From assembly GCA_002179805.1 (NCBI GenBank), contig NAVB01000377.1, positions 1 through 64,000 on the forward strand: a stretch of DNA of 64,000 bases, written 5' to 3'. This document shows, piece after piece, positions 1 to 12,615 of the stretch. Every line of letters starts with the position of its first letter. Position 1 is the stretch's first letter. Origin of the DNA: Acanthamoeba lenticulata. Taxonomy: Eukaryota > Discosea > Longamoebia > Acanthamoebidae. Under the pieces are notes generated by a model. The model was not told the origin of the DNA. It searched no databases and saw only the letters and a program-made list of their open reading frames with translations. The position numbers and the translations under genes were made by a program.

Positions 1-28
1 ACAACAACAAAACATAAAACGTTTTCAG

Positions 29-3000
29 GACGGTTCGGACGAATCAGTGCCGCTTGCCATGTTGGCCAAGGCCGAGAGCGTGAAACACGAGGAAAGAGAT
101 CTTTCCGGCTTCCTCCTCTCGTGCAAGGACTTCCGCACCATCTCCCTCTTCTTCCACCACTCTGAGTCTCTCGGCACCATCAACTCCCTCTTCAAGCACC
201 TCCTCTTCCCGCCCAAGATCGGGTAGGCCTTCCTCTCCCCTCCACTGCTGCTGCACCGCTAGGTCTCATCATCTCGGCCGCTGGCGTGGTGGCTGGCATG
301 GTGCAGCGACATCTACGCCTTCCAGAACCAGGAAAAGTTCAGCCTGGCGTCGGAGCTGCAGGGCTGGCCGCTCTACCGCATCGACAAGGAGTTTGAGCGG
401 CAGCAGCTCAGCGCCGACCACTGGCGGGTGACCGACGTAAACAAGAGCTACACCGTCTCCCACTTCCCCAGCAGCTTCATCGTGCCCGCCTCGCTCTCCG
501 ACGGTTCGCCCGCCCGCCCGCTCCTGCTGGTCTTGACTTTGACTGACTTTGACGCCCGGCCGCCAGAAATGCTGATCCACCTGGGCGAGGGCCAGAACAA
601 GTGGCAGCGATTGGTGATCGCACTGTGCTGGCAGAACAGCAAGTCCGTGGCTGGTGGGTGCCTCCTCCGTACTTCGGAGCAGGCCCTGGCCTACGACCCC
701 TCGCTCAACCCGCTCGACGGCAAGCGCTTGGAGTCGAAGCGCGGCATGCAGCCCTACCTCGCCGAACAGCGGAGCATGCTGGGCGAGGTGCTGTTGCTGC
801 ACCCGCGGGCCGAGGCCCTGCACGTGATCAACACGTCGCTCGTGCGCAAGAAGTTCACTTACATCACCCCCACCGAGCCCGGTACGGCCCGGCATTGCCT
901 CCCTCTGTCCTGGTTTTGTTCACTCACGCGCGCCACGCCCTTGGTCTCGTGCGTGCAGCGCCTGCCGTGATCGAGACCATCCAACTGGGTACGTCCACCG
1001 TTGTCGCCGACGTGGTGTGGTCTTGGCCGGACGAGGACTGATTCGCCTTCGTCCTTGTGGTCGTGTTGTTGTTGTTGTCGCAGAGGCCGGAAAGATCGTG
1101 TTCCGCTCGACGGGCCTGATGGCCCCCGTGCTGGTGGGCCGCAACCTGGGCAAGCTGGCGAAGCTGGTTCACAGCTTCGACCCGACCACGTTCGCCCAGC
1201 CAAAGAGCCAGAGGAAGGACAAGGCCGACAGCTGCCCCGACGACCAGTCCGATCGGCAGCAGCAGCAGTCCGATGGGGCCACCGTGCCGCTTCATCGGGT
1301 CAAGGAGGCGTGGGAGGCTGCCCTCGACTCCACGCAGTGGCTCGAGGGCATTCGCCAGCTATTGACCACCACGCTGGAGGTCATCAACCTCGTGCAGCGC
1401 GGCGAGCCTGTACGCTACTTGACCACCTTGCTTGCTCTCCAATACCTCTTTTGCCAAGTCCGCTAATTGACGCGGGCCCTCTTCAGGTCTGCGTCCAAAG
1501 CACCGACGGCGACGGGGCCGTGCCTCAAATCACGAGCCTCGTCCAGCTGTGCCTGGACCCGTACTTCCGCACCATCGCCGGGTTCTGCTTCCTCGTCGAG
1601 AAGGAGTGGATGGCCTTTGGTACCAACATCCTCGGTTTTTCTTTCCCGTTTTTCTTTTGATTTCTCATTCCGTCTCTCGTGATAGTGCACAAGTGGGGCC
1701 AGCAACACAAGAACAAGTATCAGCCCAAGCAGTACTCGCACGTCTTCACGCAGTTTATCGATGCCGGTACGCCAGACCTGGTCCCCAGTCGCCCGTTGGC
1801 CCTTGCCATTGACGTGCACAAACAACAACAACAACAAAAACAACGCAGTGTGGCAGCTGTGGAGTCACACGCCGCAGGCGTTTGAGTTCGATTGCCGGCT
1901 CCTGTTCTTCCTGCTCGAGTCCGTCTACAGCTGCCGCTTTGGGTCCTTCCTCGCCGACCGCCAGAAGGACCGAATCAAAGGTAAGCCTGTCTTTGATCAG
2001 CCGGTGCACACGGGTAGCATGCACTCATCCAATGCGCATCCACACATCACAGGGAAGCTGCTGCTCTCTTCTGGTACGGTCTCGGTGTGGAGCTACGTCG
2101 CCGAGAACGAGGCCCTCTTCCGGAACGAGCTCTACCACCCGAGCATCTCCATCCCGCTGCAACCGCAGCCCAACGACACCAAGCTCTGGACCGGTCCGCC
2201 CTCCGCCCCTTTTGATGCACATGCACATACGGGCTGACTCATGTGAGAGAGCAGAGTACTACATGCGATGGGCATGCCACGGACCCATGGAGCACGCTGT
2301 TCAGGCCATCCGCGAGACGGCTCACGGTACGCATTCGCCACGCCCTCTCCCAGCCAGCCAGCCGTGCTCGAGCCTGACCGGCGGCGCGTCCATGCGCGTC
2401 GGACAAGCAGCCGCGGCCCAGGTGGATGCCAAGGGCAGCGAGGTGGAGCTGAACCTGAGCAACCACCTGCTTCACACCGTGCCGGCGGCCGTCCTCGATG
2501 TGCCTCGGCTGACGTCGCTCGACTTGTCGCACAACTTCATCAGCACGCTGGCCTTTACCATCTCGCCCCTGTCGTCGCTGCGCACGCTCGACCTGTCGTT
2601 CAACCTGATGACCTGCCTGCCCACCCACCTCGTCGCGTCGCTCCCGCAGCTCCCGCAGCTCACGCGCCTCAGCCTGGCCCACAACCGCCTGTGGGACCTC
2701 TCGGCCCTGCCCTCGCGCCATCTGCCCGCCCTCACCCACCTCGACCTCTCCGACAACCGCCTCTCCAGCGTGCCGGCCCACCTCTCGTGCCTCGACCGCC
2801 TGCGGGTCCTCAACCTCGCCAGCAACGCCTTCACCGGCGGCAACGGTGCGCGCCAGCCCTCGACGAGCGGCCGCTTAAGGGCTTTAGCTGACGACGTGTG
2901 TGTTTTTCTGATGTTGAACTCAGGCCGAGAGGGCGTGCCGGAGGTGCTCCACTCGATGCCGTCGTTGGTGTCGCTCAACCTGTCCCTTAACCCGATCGGC

Positions 3001-6000
3001 CTGGTGCCCTCGCGCTTCTTCGCGAGCCTCACCAACCTGGAGACGCTGGACCTGTCCTCGTGCTCGCTCACCAAGATCGAGAGCGGCCTCTCCCACTTGA
3101 CCAAGCTGCGCGTGCTCCACCTGTCCAACAACGCCAACCTCCGCGAGCTCCCCAGCGAGCTCTGGCATCTGCGCTCGCTCGAGGATCTCTACGCGCGGTG
3201 AGCCTCGCCTCTTGCCCCCGCCCCCGCTACGCTTTTCTCACTCTTGCTCCGATGATGCACCACATAGGAACTGCTTGGGCCTCAAGTCGCCCAATCCCGA
3301 GACCCCACAGTCGAACACTCACAGCTCCATCTTCTTGAAGAAGAAGCGCATGGCTAGCGTCCGGCTCGGCTCCGCTGCGTATGTTTCCATTTTATTTCAT
3401 TTAAAATCAATTAATTATTTTTTAAAAATTAATCATCATTTATGATCTTTTTATTTCAGAGCTGAGGCCGAGGCCAACGAAGCCGCGGCGATCGTGCTTC
3501 CGGCCGAGTTTGGATTCTTGACGCAGCTGCGCACGCTGGACGTCTCCAACAACGGCATCACGGCCCTCGCCGCCGGCTGCCTGGCCAAGTGGAGCAAGTT
3601 GGAGCGGCTCGTCCTCAGCGAGAATCGGCTCACGGCCCTCGGCACGGAGATCGGCTCGATGACCGCCCTCAAGGAGCTCGACCTCCACGGCAACCGGCTG
3701 CGCAACCTGACGGCCGAGATCGCCAACCTCAAGCAGCTTGCCAAGCTCGACCTCAAGGACAACTGGATCGCGGAGCTGCCGGCCCAGCTCAGCACCATGC
3801 AGCTCCACTCGCTCGACGTCGGGCTCCAGCACGGTTGCATCCGGTACGTCCCATCGCCGCCCCTCATTGACCTGGTCTTCGTGCCGGGCGCCAGACTGAC
3901 CCGCGTGAGTCGATGCCGCGGCTGCAGCTCGCCTCCGCCCGAGATCGTGACGATGGGCTCCTCGAGCGTCATGTCCTACCTGAGCCAGCTCCTCCGCGGC
4001 CAGCAGCTCTGCTTCCGCATGAAGCTCATGTTTGTCGGCCAAGAGAATGTCGGGTATGCACACGCTTGTCCGCACTGGCCGGGTGAAGACACTCATTGGG
4101 ATGGTGGGATCACAAAACAGCAAAACGTCGCTTCTGCGCGCCCTCCAGCGGCGGGAAAAGAAGGGTCGGCCGTTGAACATGCTCCGCCAGACGATCGCTC
4201 CTGATGACGACCACCGTACGGTGTTTGCCCACTCAACACACGCGTGCGCATGATGACTGACAGCCCGCTCCCACATGCGTCTGGGTGATCCAACAGTCAA
4301 CGCTGTGCCCCTGTCCACGGACGGCATTGAAATCAACAAGTGGAGCCTGAGCATGCCCTGGGGCAACGACGCCCCCGTCATGGAGCTTTCTGCGTGGGAC
4401 TTTGCTGGTGCGCCCTTCCATTCACGATCGATCGTTTTCAAGCGAATTCTGATGATGCTGATGATGCTAATGATGCTGATGGTGATTCTGATTGCAGGCC
4501 AGGAGATCTACTACTCCACCCACCAGTTCTTCCTCTCGGAGCGCTCCCTCTACGTGGTCGTGTTCAATCTGCTCGCCCCCGAGCAGTCCCACGTCGAGTA
4601 CTGGTCCGTGGCCCGGCACTTGCCCACCTCTCCCGTTCCGCTCCCGACTCGCATTCGATTCATGTGGCGTGGTTGCCCGCGCAGGCTGCGATCGGTGCGC
4701 TCGGCGGGCGGCAACTCGCCGATCCTCCTCATCGGGACGCACGCCGAGGACGAGCGGTGCACGGAGAGCTATCTCGAAAGCATGTTCACGCGGCTGGTGA
4801 ACAAGTATGGCGAGCGGTATCCCAACATCGTGGGGATCCACTTTGTGAGCTCCGTCAACGGCAAGGGCATGGACACGCTCCTGGCTGCGCTCCAGAGCAT
4901 CATCGCCAAGCAGGAGCACATGGGCCAGCCGATCCCGTCCAACTACATGGAGCTGGAGAAGGTGCTCGTGAACCTGAGCAAGGAGCGCATGCCGCCCATC
5001 GTCTCGTGGAGCGAGTACCGGTCGCTCGCCAAGCTCTGCCTCATCGAGCGCGAGCACGATCTGCTCACCGCGACCTCCTTGCTCCACAACCTGGGATCGC
5101 TCGTCCACTTCCCCAACGACGACAAGGTCGATCCGCCTCTCCTCACTTTCCTCTCTGCCCCATCGTCTCGTGAGCGAGATGGCTTACCCCAATCTCGCGG
5201 CGGTGGCGGCGGCGCAGCTCAAGGACGTGGTCATCCTGGAGCCTCAGTGGCTCATGAATGTCATGTCGACCGTGGTCTCCACCAAGCACAACTACTGCAA
5301 GTACGAGCATGCCGTTCTCTCTTCTCTCTCTTTTGATTCGCAGTGTTCGGAACAAGCTCACTGCTGCTGTTGTGATGTCGGGGGGGGGGAGCAGGAACGG
5401 AGTGATGCCGCACTCGGCGCTGCCGCACATCTGGAAGGTGCCGACCTACCCGCCGCAGGTGCACCCCTTCATCCTGTCCCTGCTCGAGCGGTTCGAGCTG
5501 TCGTTCCCGGTGGGCGCCAACATCCACAAGCTCGGCGACTACGCCGCGCTCCTCCGCTCGAGCGGCGAAAGCGGTGGCGGGGGCATCTCCGGCCCTGTGA
5601 GCGAAGAGCCGCTCTACCTCATCCCGTCCCTCCTGCCCGAGGTGCGGCCGCTCAAGCTGGCCACCCTGTGGCCCCTCTACTGCCGTACGTGTCAAGCCCC
5701 GGCCGGGTGGCGAGTGATGCGGCCGCTCACACACCGAACAGGGGAGGGCGAGTCGGTCTTTGGGCGGTGCTACAGGTTCGAGTTCATCCCAAAGGGCTTC
5801 ATGGGGCGGCTCATCATCCGCCTGCTGGCCTTCCCGCTGGCCGCGCAGCTCTACTGGCGCTACGGCGTCCTCGCCCACATCGGCCGGTACGTGACCAGTG
5901 CTTGGGCTGATCGGAGATCTCAATCGCTGATGGCTCTTTTGGTATGTCCGCCGACAGAGAGCGCGTGCTGGTGGAGCTGTTCCCTGACGAGCTGCAGCTC

Positions 6001-9000
6001 AAGATCACCGTGCGCACGGAGCTCAAGGGCGAGCAGATGTCCAACCTCTCGTGGCTCATCTTTGCCGCGGTCGACTCGCTCGTCAAGGAGTGGTACAACC
6101 TCAACGTACGTCCCCGCCTCCTGCCACAGCGTATGTCGACAGGAATAACGACCGACAACCACCTGCAGCCCAAGGTGCTGGTGCCGTGCTCGCACTGCAT
6201 GATCCTGAGCGGCCACAAGGCGCCGTTCATGTTCCCGCTGGAGAAGTGCCAGCAGGCCGCCACGTCGCCTAACCAGTCGATCCTCTTCTGTCCGGTCAAC
6301 GGCAACACGGGCCAGGGCGAGCTCAAGCCCGTGCGCCTCGACCACATCGCGCCCGACCTCGCGATGGTGCACCTCGACCGGCACAAGATCAAGTGGTCCG
6401 ACCTCGAGAAGGAGGAGACCCAGGTCATCGGCGTCGGTACGTCGTCTTAAGAGCTTTGACCCCCCCCCCACACGAGAGTTCTCTGATGGCGGCAATCACG
6501 GCACTGTACACTGTGGCGCGCAGGCGGATTCGCGTCGGTGTACAAGGGCACCTACCTGGGCGAGCCCGTGGCCATCAAGGAGCTCAAGTCCGCCGAGCTC
6601 GACCCGGCGTTCAAGGAGCAGGGCTCCTCCAACCGCGACGACGAGTGCCGCCGGCTGACCTACGAGGAATTCCGCCACGAAGTGTGGATCATGAGGTTCG
6701 TGCGCCCCTCCCCCTTCGCGACGGGTTGGACCGGTCAGGTCAAGGACTGACCGCGGACGGTCCGACACAGTGGCCTGGCGCACCCGAACCTGGTGGGCCT
6801 GCGCGGGTTCTGCCTGGAGCCGCCCTGCATTGTGACGGAGCTGGTCGAGGCCGGCTCGCTCTTTGACTTCCTCGCGGACCCGGCCAAGAACGCCGCCCTC
6901 GACTGGCCGCTGCGCCTGAAGATCGCCAAAGACATCGGTCCGAACTGACTTCACAGCTGCATGCGTTCTCGGGGCACTCACACGATCTTTTGTCCTGGCG
7001 TGCAGCCAAGGCGTGCGCCTTCCTGCACAGCACGTCGCCGCCCGTGATGCACCGCGACCTCAAGAGCCCAAACATCTTGGTACGTGCCCGCCACCTCCGC
7101 CCACGGAGAGATCGACCATGACGTGGGCTCACGAGTGAGCGCCGTGGTGCAGTTGGCGGACCTCTCGCCCAACGCCTCGGTGGTGGCCAAGGTGTGCGAT
7201 TTTGGCGTGTCGCTCAGCACCGCGGAACGGACGGCCACACGCAAGGTCGACTGTCCGGGTATGTCGATGATCATGTTGCTGCCTCACTTGTGCTGCCTCC
7301 GCGGGCGGTTGCTCACCATCCGTAAACACACACGCGCGCAGTATGGCTTGCTCCTGAGATTCTGGATAACAAGGCCTACACGGAGAAGGCCGACGTCTAC
7401 TCGCTGGGTATTTTACGCTCTCTCTCTCTCTCTCTTTCTCTGCTTTCTCTGCTTTCTCGTTTGCAGCCCGTCTCTCTCCGGCCTTGCTGACCCGCATTCG
7501 AACGAACAAGGGGTCATTTTCTGGGAGCTGCTCACGAAGGAGCGCTTCTTCGGCCATGTCAAGTTCATGTCCGTCCTCGAAGACCTCGTACGCGACGAGC
7601 TCCCTCTTCTTTACCCCAACCTTGTCGACGAGTCTCTCACACACGACGGCGGCGGCGGAACAGGTCAAGGAGGGCCAGCGACCGCCCATCCCCGACTCGT
7701 GCTTCCCCTCCTACCGGCAACTCATCGAGCGCTGCTGGGCCCAACAACCTGGTCCGCGGCCCCTCTCCTCCGTATCAGCCTAGCCATGGCCGTGAGCACT
7801 GACGCTTGCGGCGATTTTTAAGAGGAGCGGCCGTCGTGCAAGGAGATCGTGGAGCGGATCCAGGCCATCATCCAGGGCGTGTGCCCGGACATCGCCGACT
7901 ACGACGCAGACGCCGAGGCCACGTTCAAGGCCAAGCTCGAGCGCATCTCCGATCTCCGAAAGAAACACGACGAGCGCCTCCGGCGGAAGCAGCAGCAAAA
8001 GTGCGCATTTGCCCCCGCAACTCGCAGCTCATTTCGACTGGCCGGGACGGGCGGCTCACTCTTTTCCTTCCGCCCCCGGGGCCATTACAGGAAGCGGGCC
8101 GCGCAGAGGGTGAACCTGCCCATGCGCGCGATGGCCTGCGTCGAGTCCAAGCGCGTCCTGACGCAGTCCATCAAGGAGCTGGCCGCGTCGCGCTGCTCCA
8201 AGGGCGACATCATCGAGTTCATGGAGGAGTTCCTCAAGCTGCGCAAGGAGAGCCTCCAGCGCCAGGTCGAGCAGGTCGGCGCCACGGACGAGGGCGACGA
8301 GGAGAAGGCCGATGAGGCCTCCGCGAATGCCGAGGCCGCGCTGCGGGCCAAGGCCGAAGAGGAGCGCCGCTGGATCGACGAGTTCCTGTCGCGCCTCGAC
8401 AGCGATAAGAATGCGCCGGCTAAGCGCAACGCCGTCACGCCCCCGCCCGACGATGACGACATTGATGACGACGATGATGATGACAATGACGAGGGCGGCG
8501 TCGACGATGTCGGCCCGCCGTCGGCCCGCGCGAGCTCGCCCAAGTCGCCCCTTAAGTCGGACCGCGAGTCCCCGGCGATCGATGGTGGCACCACGACGTC
8601 GCGCTCGACGAGCCGGCGCGGGCTGATGGTGAGCGGCGTGCTGCGCGAACGCGACCTGGTCCCCGCACCCCCGCTCTCGCCCCAGGCGAGAAGGCCGGGT
8701 CAGCTTCGCGGGAATCCCTCGCCGCTGCGGTCGCGCTCCTTCTCGCCTCCATCGCCCGAGGACGAGGACAAGGAAAAGGAGCCCCAGCAGCACAAGCCAA
8801 ACGCCCTGTCCCACGTGCGTTGTCCCCCTTTGCCTCCCAAGCGCAATCAGGCACCTGACATATGATGCCACGATTGACTTGCAGAGCGGCGAGTGGCGCC
8901 CCACGACCGTGCGGACGCCGACCAAGCTCTCGGGCAGCCTCTCGAGCAGCCTCTCCTGCACGTCGCCGCCGGCGTCGCCAGCACCAACATCCCCGCCGTC

Positions 9001-9364
9001 GTCGCCAGCAGCGGCAGAGGACGGTAACCAGAAGCGCTCGTTGTCCGCCGAGCCCGAATCGCAGAACAGCACAGCGGCTGCGGCGCCTGCGGCGAGGCGA
9101 CCCACGGTCTCTGGGTGGAGCATGGGCTCTCGCTCCGCGCCCACCTCCCGCCGCGAAACCGCAGCTGTTGGGGAAGCCGCGTCAGCAGCTGCCGCCTCGC
9201 CCACGCCGCCGGACGCCGCTGCGCCGGGAGGCGGGGCGTGGGGCAAGGCTTCGTGGAGCCCCAGGACGTCGACCACCACGTCGCCCATCGCTAGTCGGAT
9301 CCGCAACAGCACCCTCCTTGGCGCCCGCGGCCCTACACAGCCAGAAAAGGACACGACAGACTGA
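29..9364 (+). CDS. Roco-family kinase, Pats1-like (pseudo-myotubularin, LRR, Roc, COR, kinase), 5' partial
   Basis: The window opens in an intron; the first visible exon starts after AG at 28, so the N terminus lies upstream. Domains in order: myotubularin phosphatase (about 29-2320), many leucine-rich repeats (about 2430-3990), Roc GTPase (about 4000-4930), COR (about 4930-6435), protein kinase (about 6520-7870), then an acidic Ser/Pro-rich tail to the TGA at 9362-9364. The Roc P-loop reads GQENVGKTS and is split by an intron at 4054-4120. The kinase has a G-loop GFASVYKG, VAIKELK, HRD at 7050-7058 and DFG at 7198-7206, so it looks active. The myotubularin active-site loop lacks the catalytic Cys and Arg (exon from 1487). 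Known family: Dictyostelium Pats1 has the same order plus C-terminal WD40 repeats, which I do not see here. The role is inferred as a cytoskeletal or membrane signalling scaffold kinase. Exon joins are by eye. Confidence 0.88.
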
Positions 9365-9488
9365 AGGGATTTTTTGTGATATTTTTATTCATAATAAATT
9401 TTATTTATTAATAATATCTTGCTGAAAAACAAAGAAAAATAGAAGAAACGTTTTTGTTGGGACGACGCACGTGGGGAGAGCGAGCAGC

Positions 9489-11345
9489 ATGCAAAGCCGA
9501 GAGATGGAAGTGCGTGTGGAGACTTTAGCCCACGCTGGAAAGCTGTGGACGCAAACCCGAGCGTTCCTCGCTGCCCACCTGCCGCACTCGTGGAAGCTCT
9601 TTGGTCCCTTGCCCCCCCCCCCGCTGTAAAGTGCGCCCGCATCTCGATCTATTCGCTCACATGTGATGTGTGATGTGGTGTGCAGGAACGATTCTGCGCG
9701 GGGAGGCCGCCCGGGGGACTCCGCTGCCGAGGGATGGCCTCCGCAAGTGGTTAGTCGCCAAGAGCGCCGACGACCAGGTGCGGGGCGTCCTACACGTGGT
9801 GCCGCTCCTCAAGAACGGACAGACCATCGCGGACGTGTCCGTCTTTGTGCCAAACGGCGAGGAAGAGGCCGTCTTGCTGGCCCTGCTGGGCCAGGTCCGC
9901 CTTTCCGACGACGGCCAGATCCGCTTCGCCGGGCTCGACCGCCGCTGGCTGCCCGTGGCCCAGAAGCATGCGGCCGCCATCGGGGCGCGCGAATCGTGGG
10001 CCAACCCGTGCCTCACGCTTCACTGCCCTGAGGCGCGCTTCCGTCGGCCCGAGGGCGACGCCGCCTCGCTCCTGCACGCCCAGGCCCTCCGTCTGGACAG
10101 CATCGCTCCCGGTACCGCCATCAGGCCGAGTCGTCTGCTTCGTGTGTTGTGTGTTGTGTGGCAAAGGATAACAGGCAAGCCCGTCCTCCTCTGGCCAGAG
10201 TCGGGCGATTCGCAGGTGGTGGTGGCCAAGTGGAAGTACGCCAGCGAGGAGAGCGGCGACTACATCGCTGCTTGCGTGGGCCACGCGCCGTCGTCCTGCA
10301 TCCGGAATGGCGACGAGATGGTGGCGTGGATCGGCATCCACGCCGACATGTCGCTGGGCTTCTTCTGGGTGGAGGAGTCCCACCGGCGCAAGGGTGCGCG
10401 CCCGGACCACCCCTGAAGCTTGGCGCCGCGCTTGTCCAGCTCTTGACGCTCAAGGACAACAACAACAACAACAACGACATGGGACTTGATGGTGAAACAG
10501 GGCTGGGCAGGATCCTCGCCGGCGAGCAGGTGCGCAGGACGCTGGACTACGTGAGGCCCTACCTGGAGCCCGAGCAAGTGGGCGCCTACTTCTTCACCGA
10601 GGACGACAACGACGCCTCGCAGGCCCTCTTCCAGAGCATGGGCTTCGAGGTGGTGAGCCACGTCGTGTGGGCCTCCTTCACGCGCGCCGACAAGCCCTCC
10701 TCCCCGGCAGAGGCCGCGCAAGCGCCGGCCAAGGCCCTGGCCAAGGTCAATCTCGCCGAGAAGTTCTCCCTCTTCAGCGAGCACTGGAGCCCCAAGATCG
10801 TGGGCGAGGTGCGCCACACGACGACGATGAGCAACGCCTTCCCATGTCCTGTAGTGTGGGGTGCTCAACCTTTGCGGGGGAGAGACAGGTTGACGAGTTC
10901 GACGTGAAGGTGGCCAAACTCAAAGGCGAGTTCGTGTGGCACTTCCACGAGCACGAGGACGAAATGTTCCTCATCGTCAAGGTTCGCGCCCTCCAGAGCT
11001 GGCCGCTGTTCATGCGGGCTAACCCCAGATCCTGCCGCACAGGGCCACTTGGTGATCAAGGTGCGCGAGCGAGACGGCCAAGAGAGGGACATCAGCCTGC
11101 AGGAAGGCGAGTTCTTCGTGGTCCCCAAGGGCGTGGAGCACAAGCCCGTCGCGGCGGAGGAGGTACGTCGTGGCCACCACGAAGATCTGGGGGCACAAAA
11201 AGCCGCGGCACCGGCGCGACCAACCGTTTAACAGTTGCTAATTTCATTTTATTAGTGCCACGTGATGCTGCTCGAGCGGCGCAGCATCCTCCACACCGGC
11301 AACGTGCGGACCCAACAGACTGTGGACCATCTGCAGCGTTTGTAG
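9489..11345 (+). CDS. GNAT-type N-acyltransferase fused to a C-terminal cupin domain
   Basis: Exon 1 begins at ATG 9489 and ends at 9603; exon 2 starts at 9686. The N-terminal half resembles GLYAT/FR47-type acetyltransferases: LPHSWKLFG near the start, then VEESHRRKGLGRIL with the acyl-CoA-binding R-R-K-G-L-G motif formed across an intron (about 10395-10499), and a C-terminal LFQSMGFEVV. The C-terminal part (about 10730-11345) is a compact cupin: FVWHFHEHEDEMFLI supplies the His/Glu metal ligands, then GEFFVVPKGVEHKPV and a final TGNV. At least five introns have plausible GT..AG borders, for example GTACG after 11160 and TTATTAG before 11256. The cupin half looks like the small mannose-6-phosphate-isomerase-like cupins found alone in bacteria. 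Substrates are unknown. The fusion order is read directly; activity is inferred. Confidence 0.75.
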
Positions 11346-11445
11346 TTGGCTTGGGCCAAAGAACAAGAAGGAGAGGACGAAGGCTTAAATGCGTTCTTTG
11401 GCTGAAGAAACAAGTACAGGCCGGTAAGGTTCGCGCTCTACAAGT

Positions 11446-11962
11446 TTAGAGCGAGTTCTGGACGACAGCGGTGATGGTGGTGGCGTCACTGTAGGGGTAC
11501 TCGTAGGTGATCTTGTCCTGCTGCATGAGGACAACGATCTTGCTGCCGACCTTGACGGTGTAGCGAGCGTCGACCTCGTTCTCGTCCATGGTGATGACGA
11601 TCTCCTTGTCCTTGACGGCGTCGTTGACGGCCTCCACGGTGTCGGCGTCCCACTTGGACAGCTCCTCGCCGATCTTGGCGCAGTAGCGCTCATACACGAC
11701 GTTCAGGTACGGACGCTCCGACTTGGCGCGGTCGTTGGAGGCAGTCTCGCAAGTGAACTTGTGGAACGTGGGCCAGTCGACGGTGAGCTTCCAGTCGGCG
11801 CCCAGCTTGTCCTGGATCTGCTTCTGTAGGAGGGGTCAGAACTCATGAACCTTGGGTGCAGAGTGCACTTTATGTTCGAACCTCAGCAGTGGCGTGGTAG
11901 TGCTCAAAGTCCTTGAGCTTCTTCTTCTCAGCGAGCTTGAAGCCGGTGTAGTCAAAGGACAT
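11446..11962 (-). CDS. small conserved-looking protein of unknown function (152 aa)
   Basis: Two exons: 11882-11962 and 11446-11823, joined over a 58-nt intron with a GTTCG donor and a CTACAG acceptor. The product starts MSFDYTGFKLAEKKK and ends VVQNSL; it is soluble, acidic and has no signal peptide or membrane segment. The second half looks like alternating beta strands (IVITMDENEVDARYTVKVG). A TATA-like TTTATAAA lies about 75 bp upstream of the ATG, and the leader is A/C-rich with repeated CAAC, which suggests a well-expressed gene. I do not recognise the family. Confidence 0.7.
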
Positions 11963-12615
11963 GTTGTTGGTAGTTGGTGGTAGTTTGTGGGCTGGTGGTG
12001 TTTTGTTTGTGGTGGTTGGGGGCAGTCCACGACCTCTTTATAAACCATGTGGGTGTAGTGAAAAGCTCTTTTGGAGTGAAGCTGGAGTTGCGGGCGTCGA
12101 ACTGCTGTGGCGCCTGCCTCTCACACTTGATATCGAGGAGCTTCTCACGTGGCGATTGTGCCGTTTCGTTCTTTGTATTTTGCGGAGTGAAACTGCAGTT
12201 TAGTGGAAGTTTTGGGCTTGCAGCCAAATGGCGACAGCGCCGTTTCGTCAGACGCCGTGCCCAGTGATGTCTCAGAATGATCCGACCTCGCCCCTACGTG
12301 TGCCCGCAGCCACGCGCAACCTGTCGACCACGGACCGTGAAGCCGGTCAGCGCTGCAGCTACCTGCAGGCTCGTAGTCAAAGCCACCACAGCGGTATCGC
12401 GCAGAGGTGGGATGGCGGTAGCAGCACATCTTCGGCCAAATACTTGGCCCGGGTGGCCCGGAAAAAGACGACAATATTTCTGTGCTGGGTAAAATTTGCT
12501 TTTGGTTCAAACTTAAAAAAGAGGTGTAGGTTAAAACCTGCTATTCACTCCAAGCGGAGATCGAGGTTCGCCAACAAAAGGTTGAGGCTCTTCCCTGTCA
12601 GTCACACCGCAAGTC
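11963..12615. other. 650-bp divergent intergenic region
   Basis: Lies between the divergent starts at 11962 (-) and 12616 (+). It holds the TATA-like element at 12037-12044. The rest has open frames on both strands but no domain, no start context and no splice logic that I would accept as a gene. The stretch 12478-12530 is AT-richer than its surroundings. Confidence 0.5.
12037..12044 (-). promoter_or_regulatory. TATA box for the gene at 11446-11962
   Basis: TTTATAAA on a GC-rich background, 75 bp upstream of the ATG at 11962 on the minus strand. This spacing would place the transcription start near 12010 and give a leader of about 50 nt, which is A/C-rich (ACAAC repeats). It is palindromic, so it could in principle serve either strand; no plus-strand gene starts close enough to use it. 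Confidence 0.5.

Noticed and set aside
8056..9354. 432-codon minus-strand open frame at the 3' end of the Roco gene
   Set aside because: Antisense to the disordered acidic/Ser tail of the Roco protein; no recognisable domain and no splice or start support.
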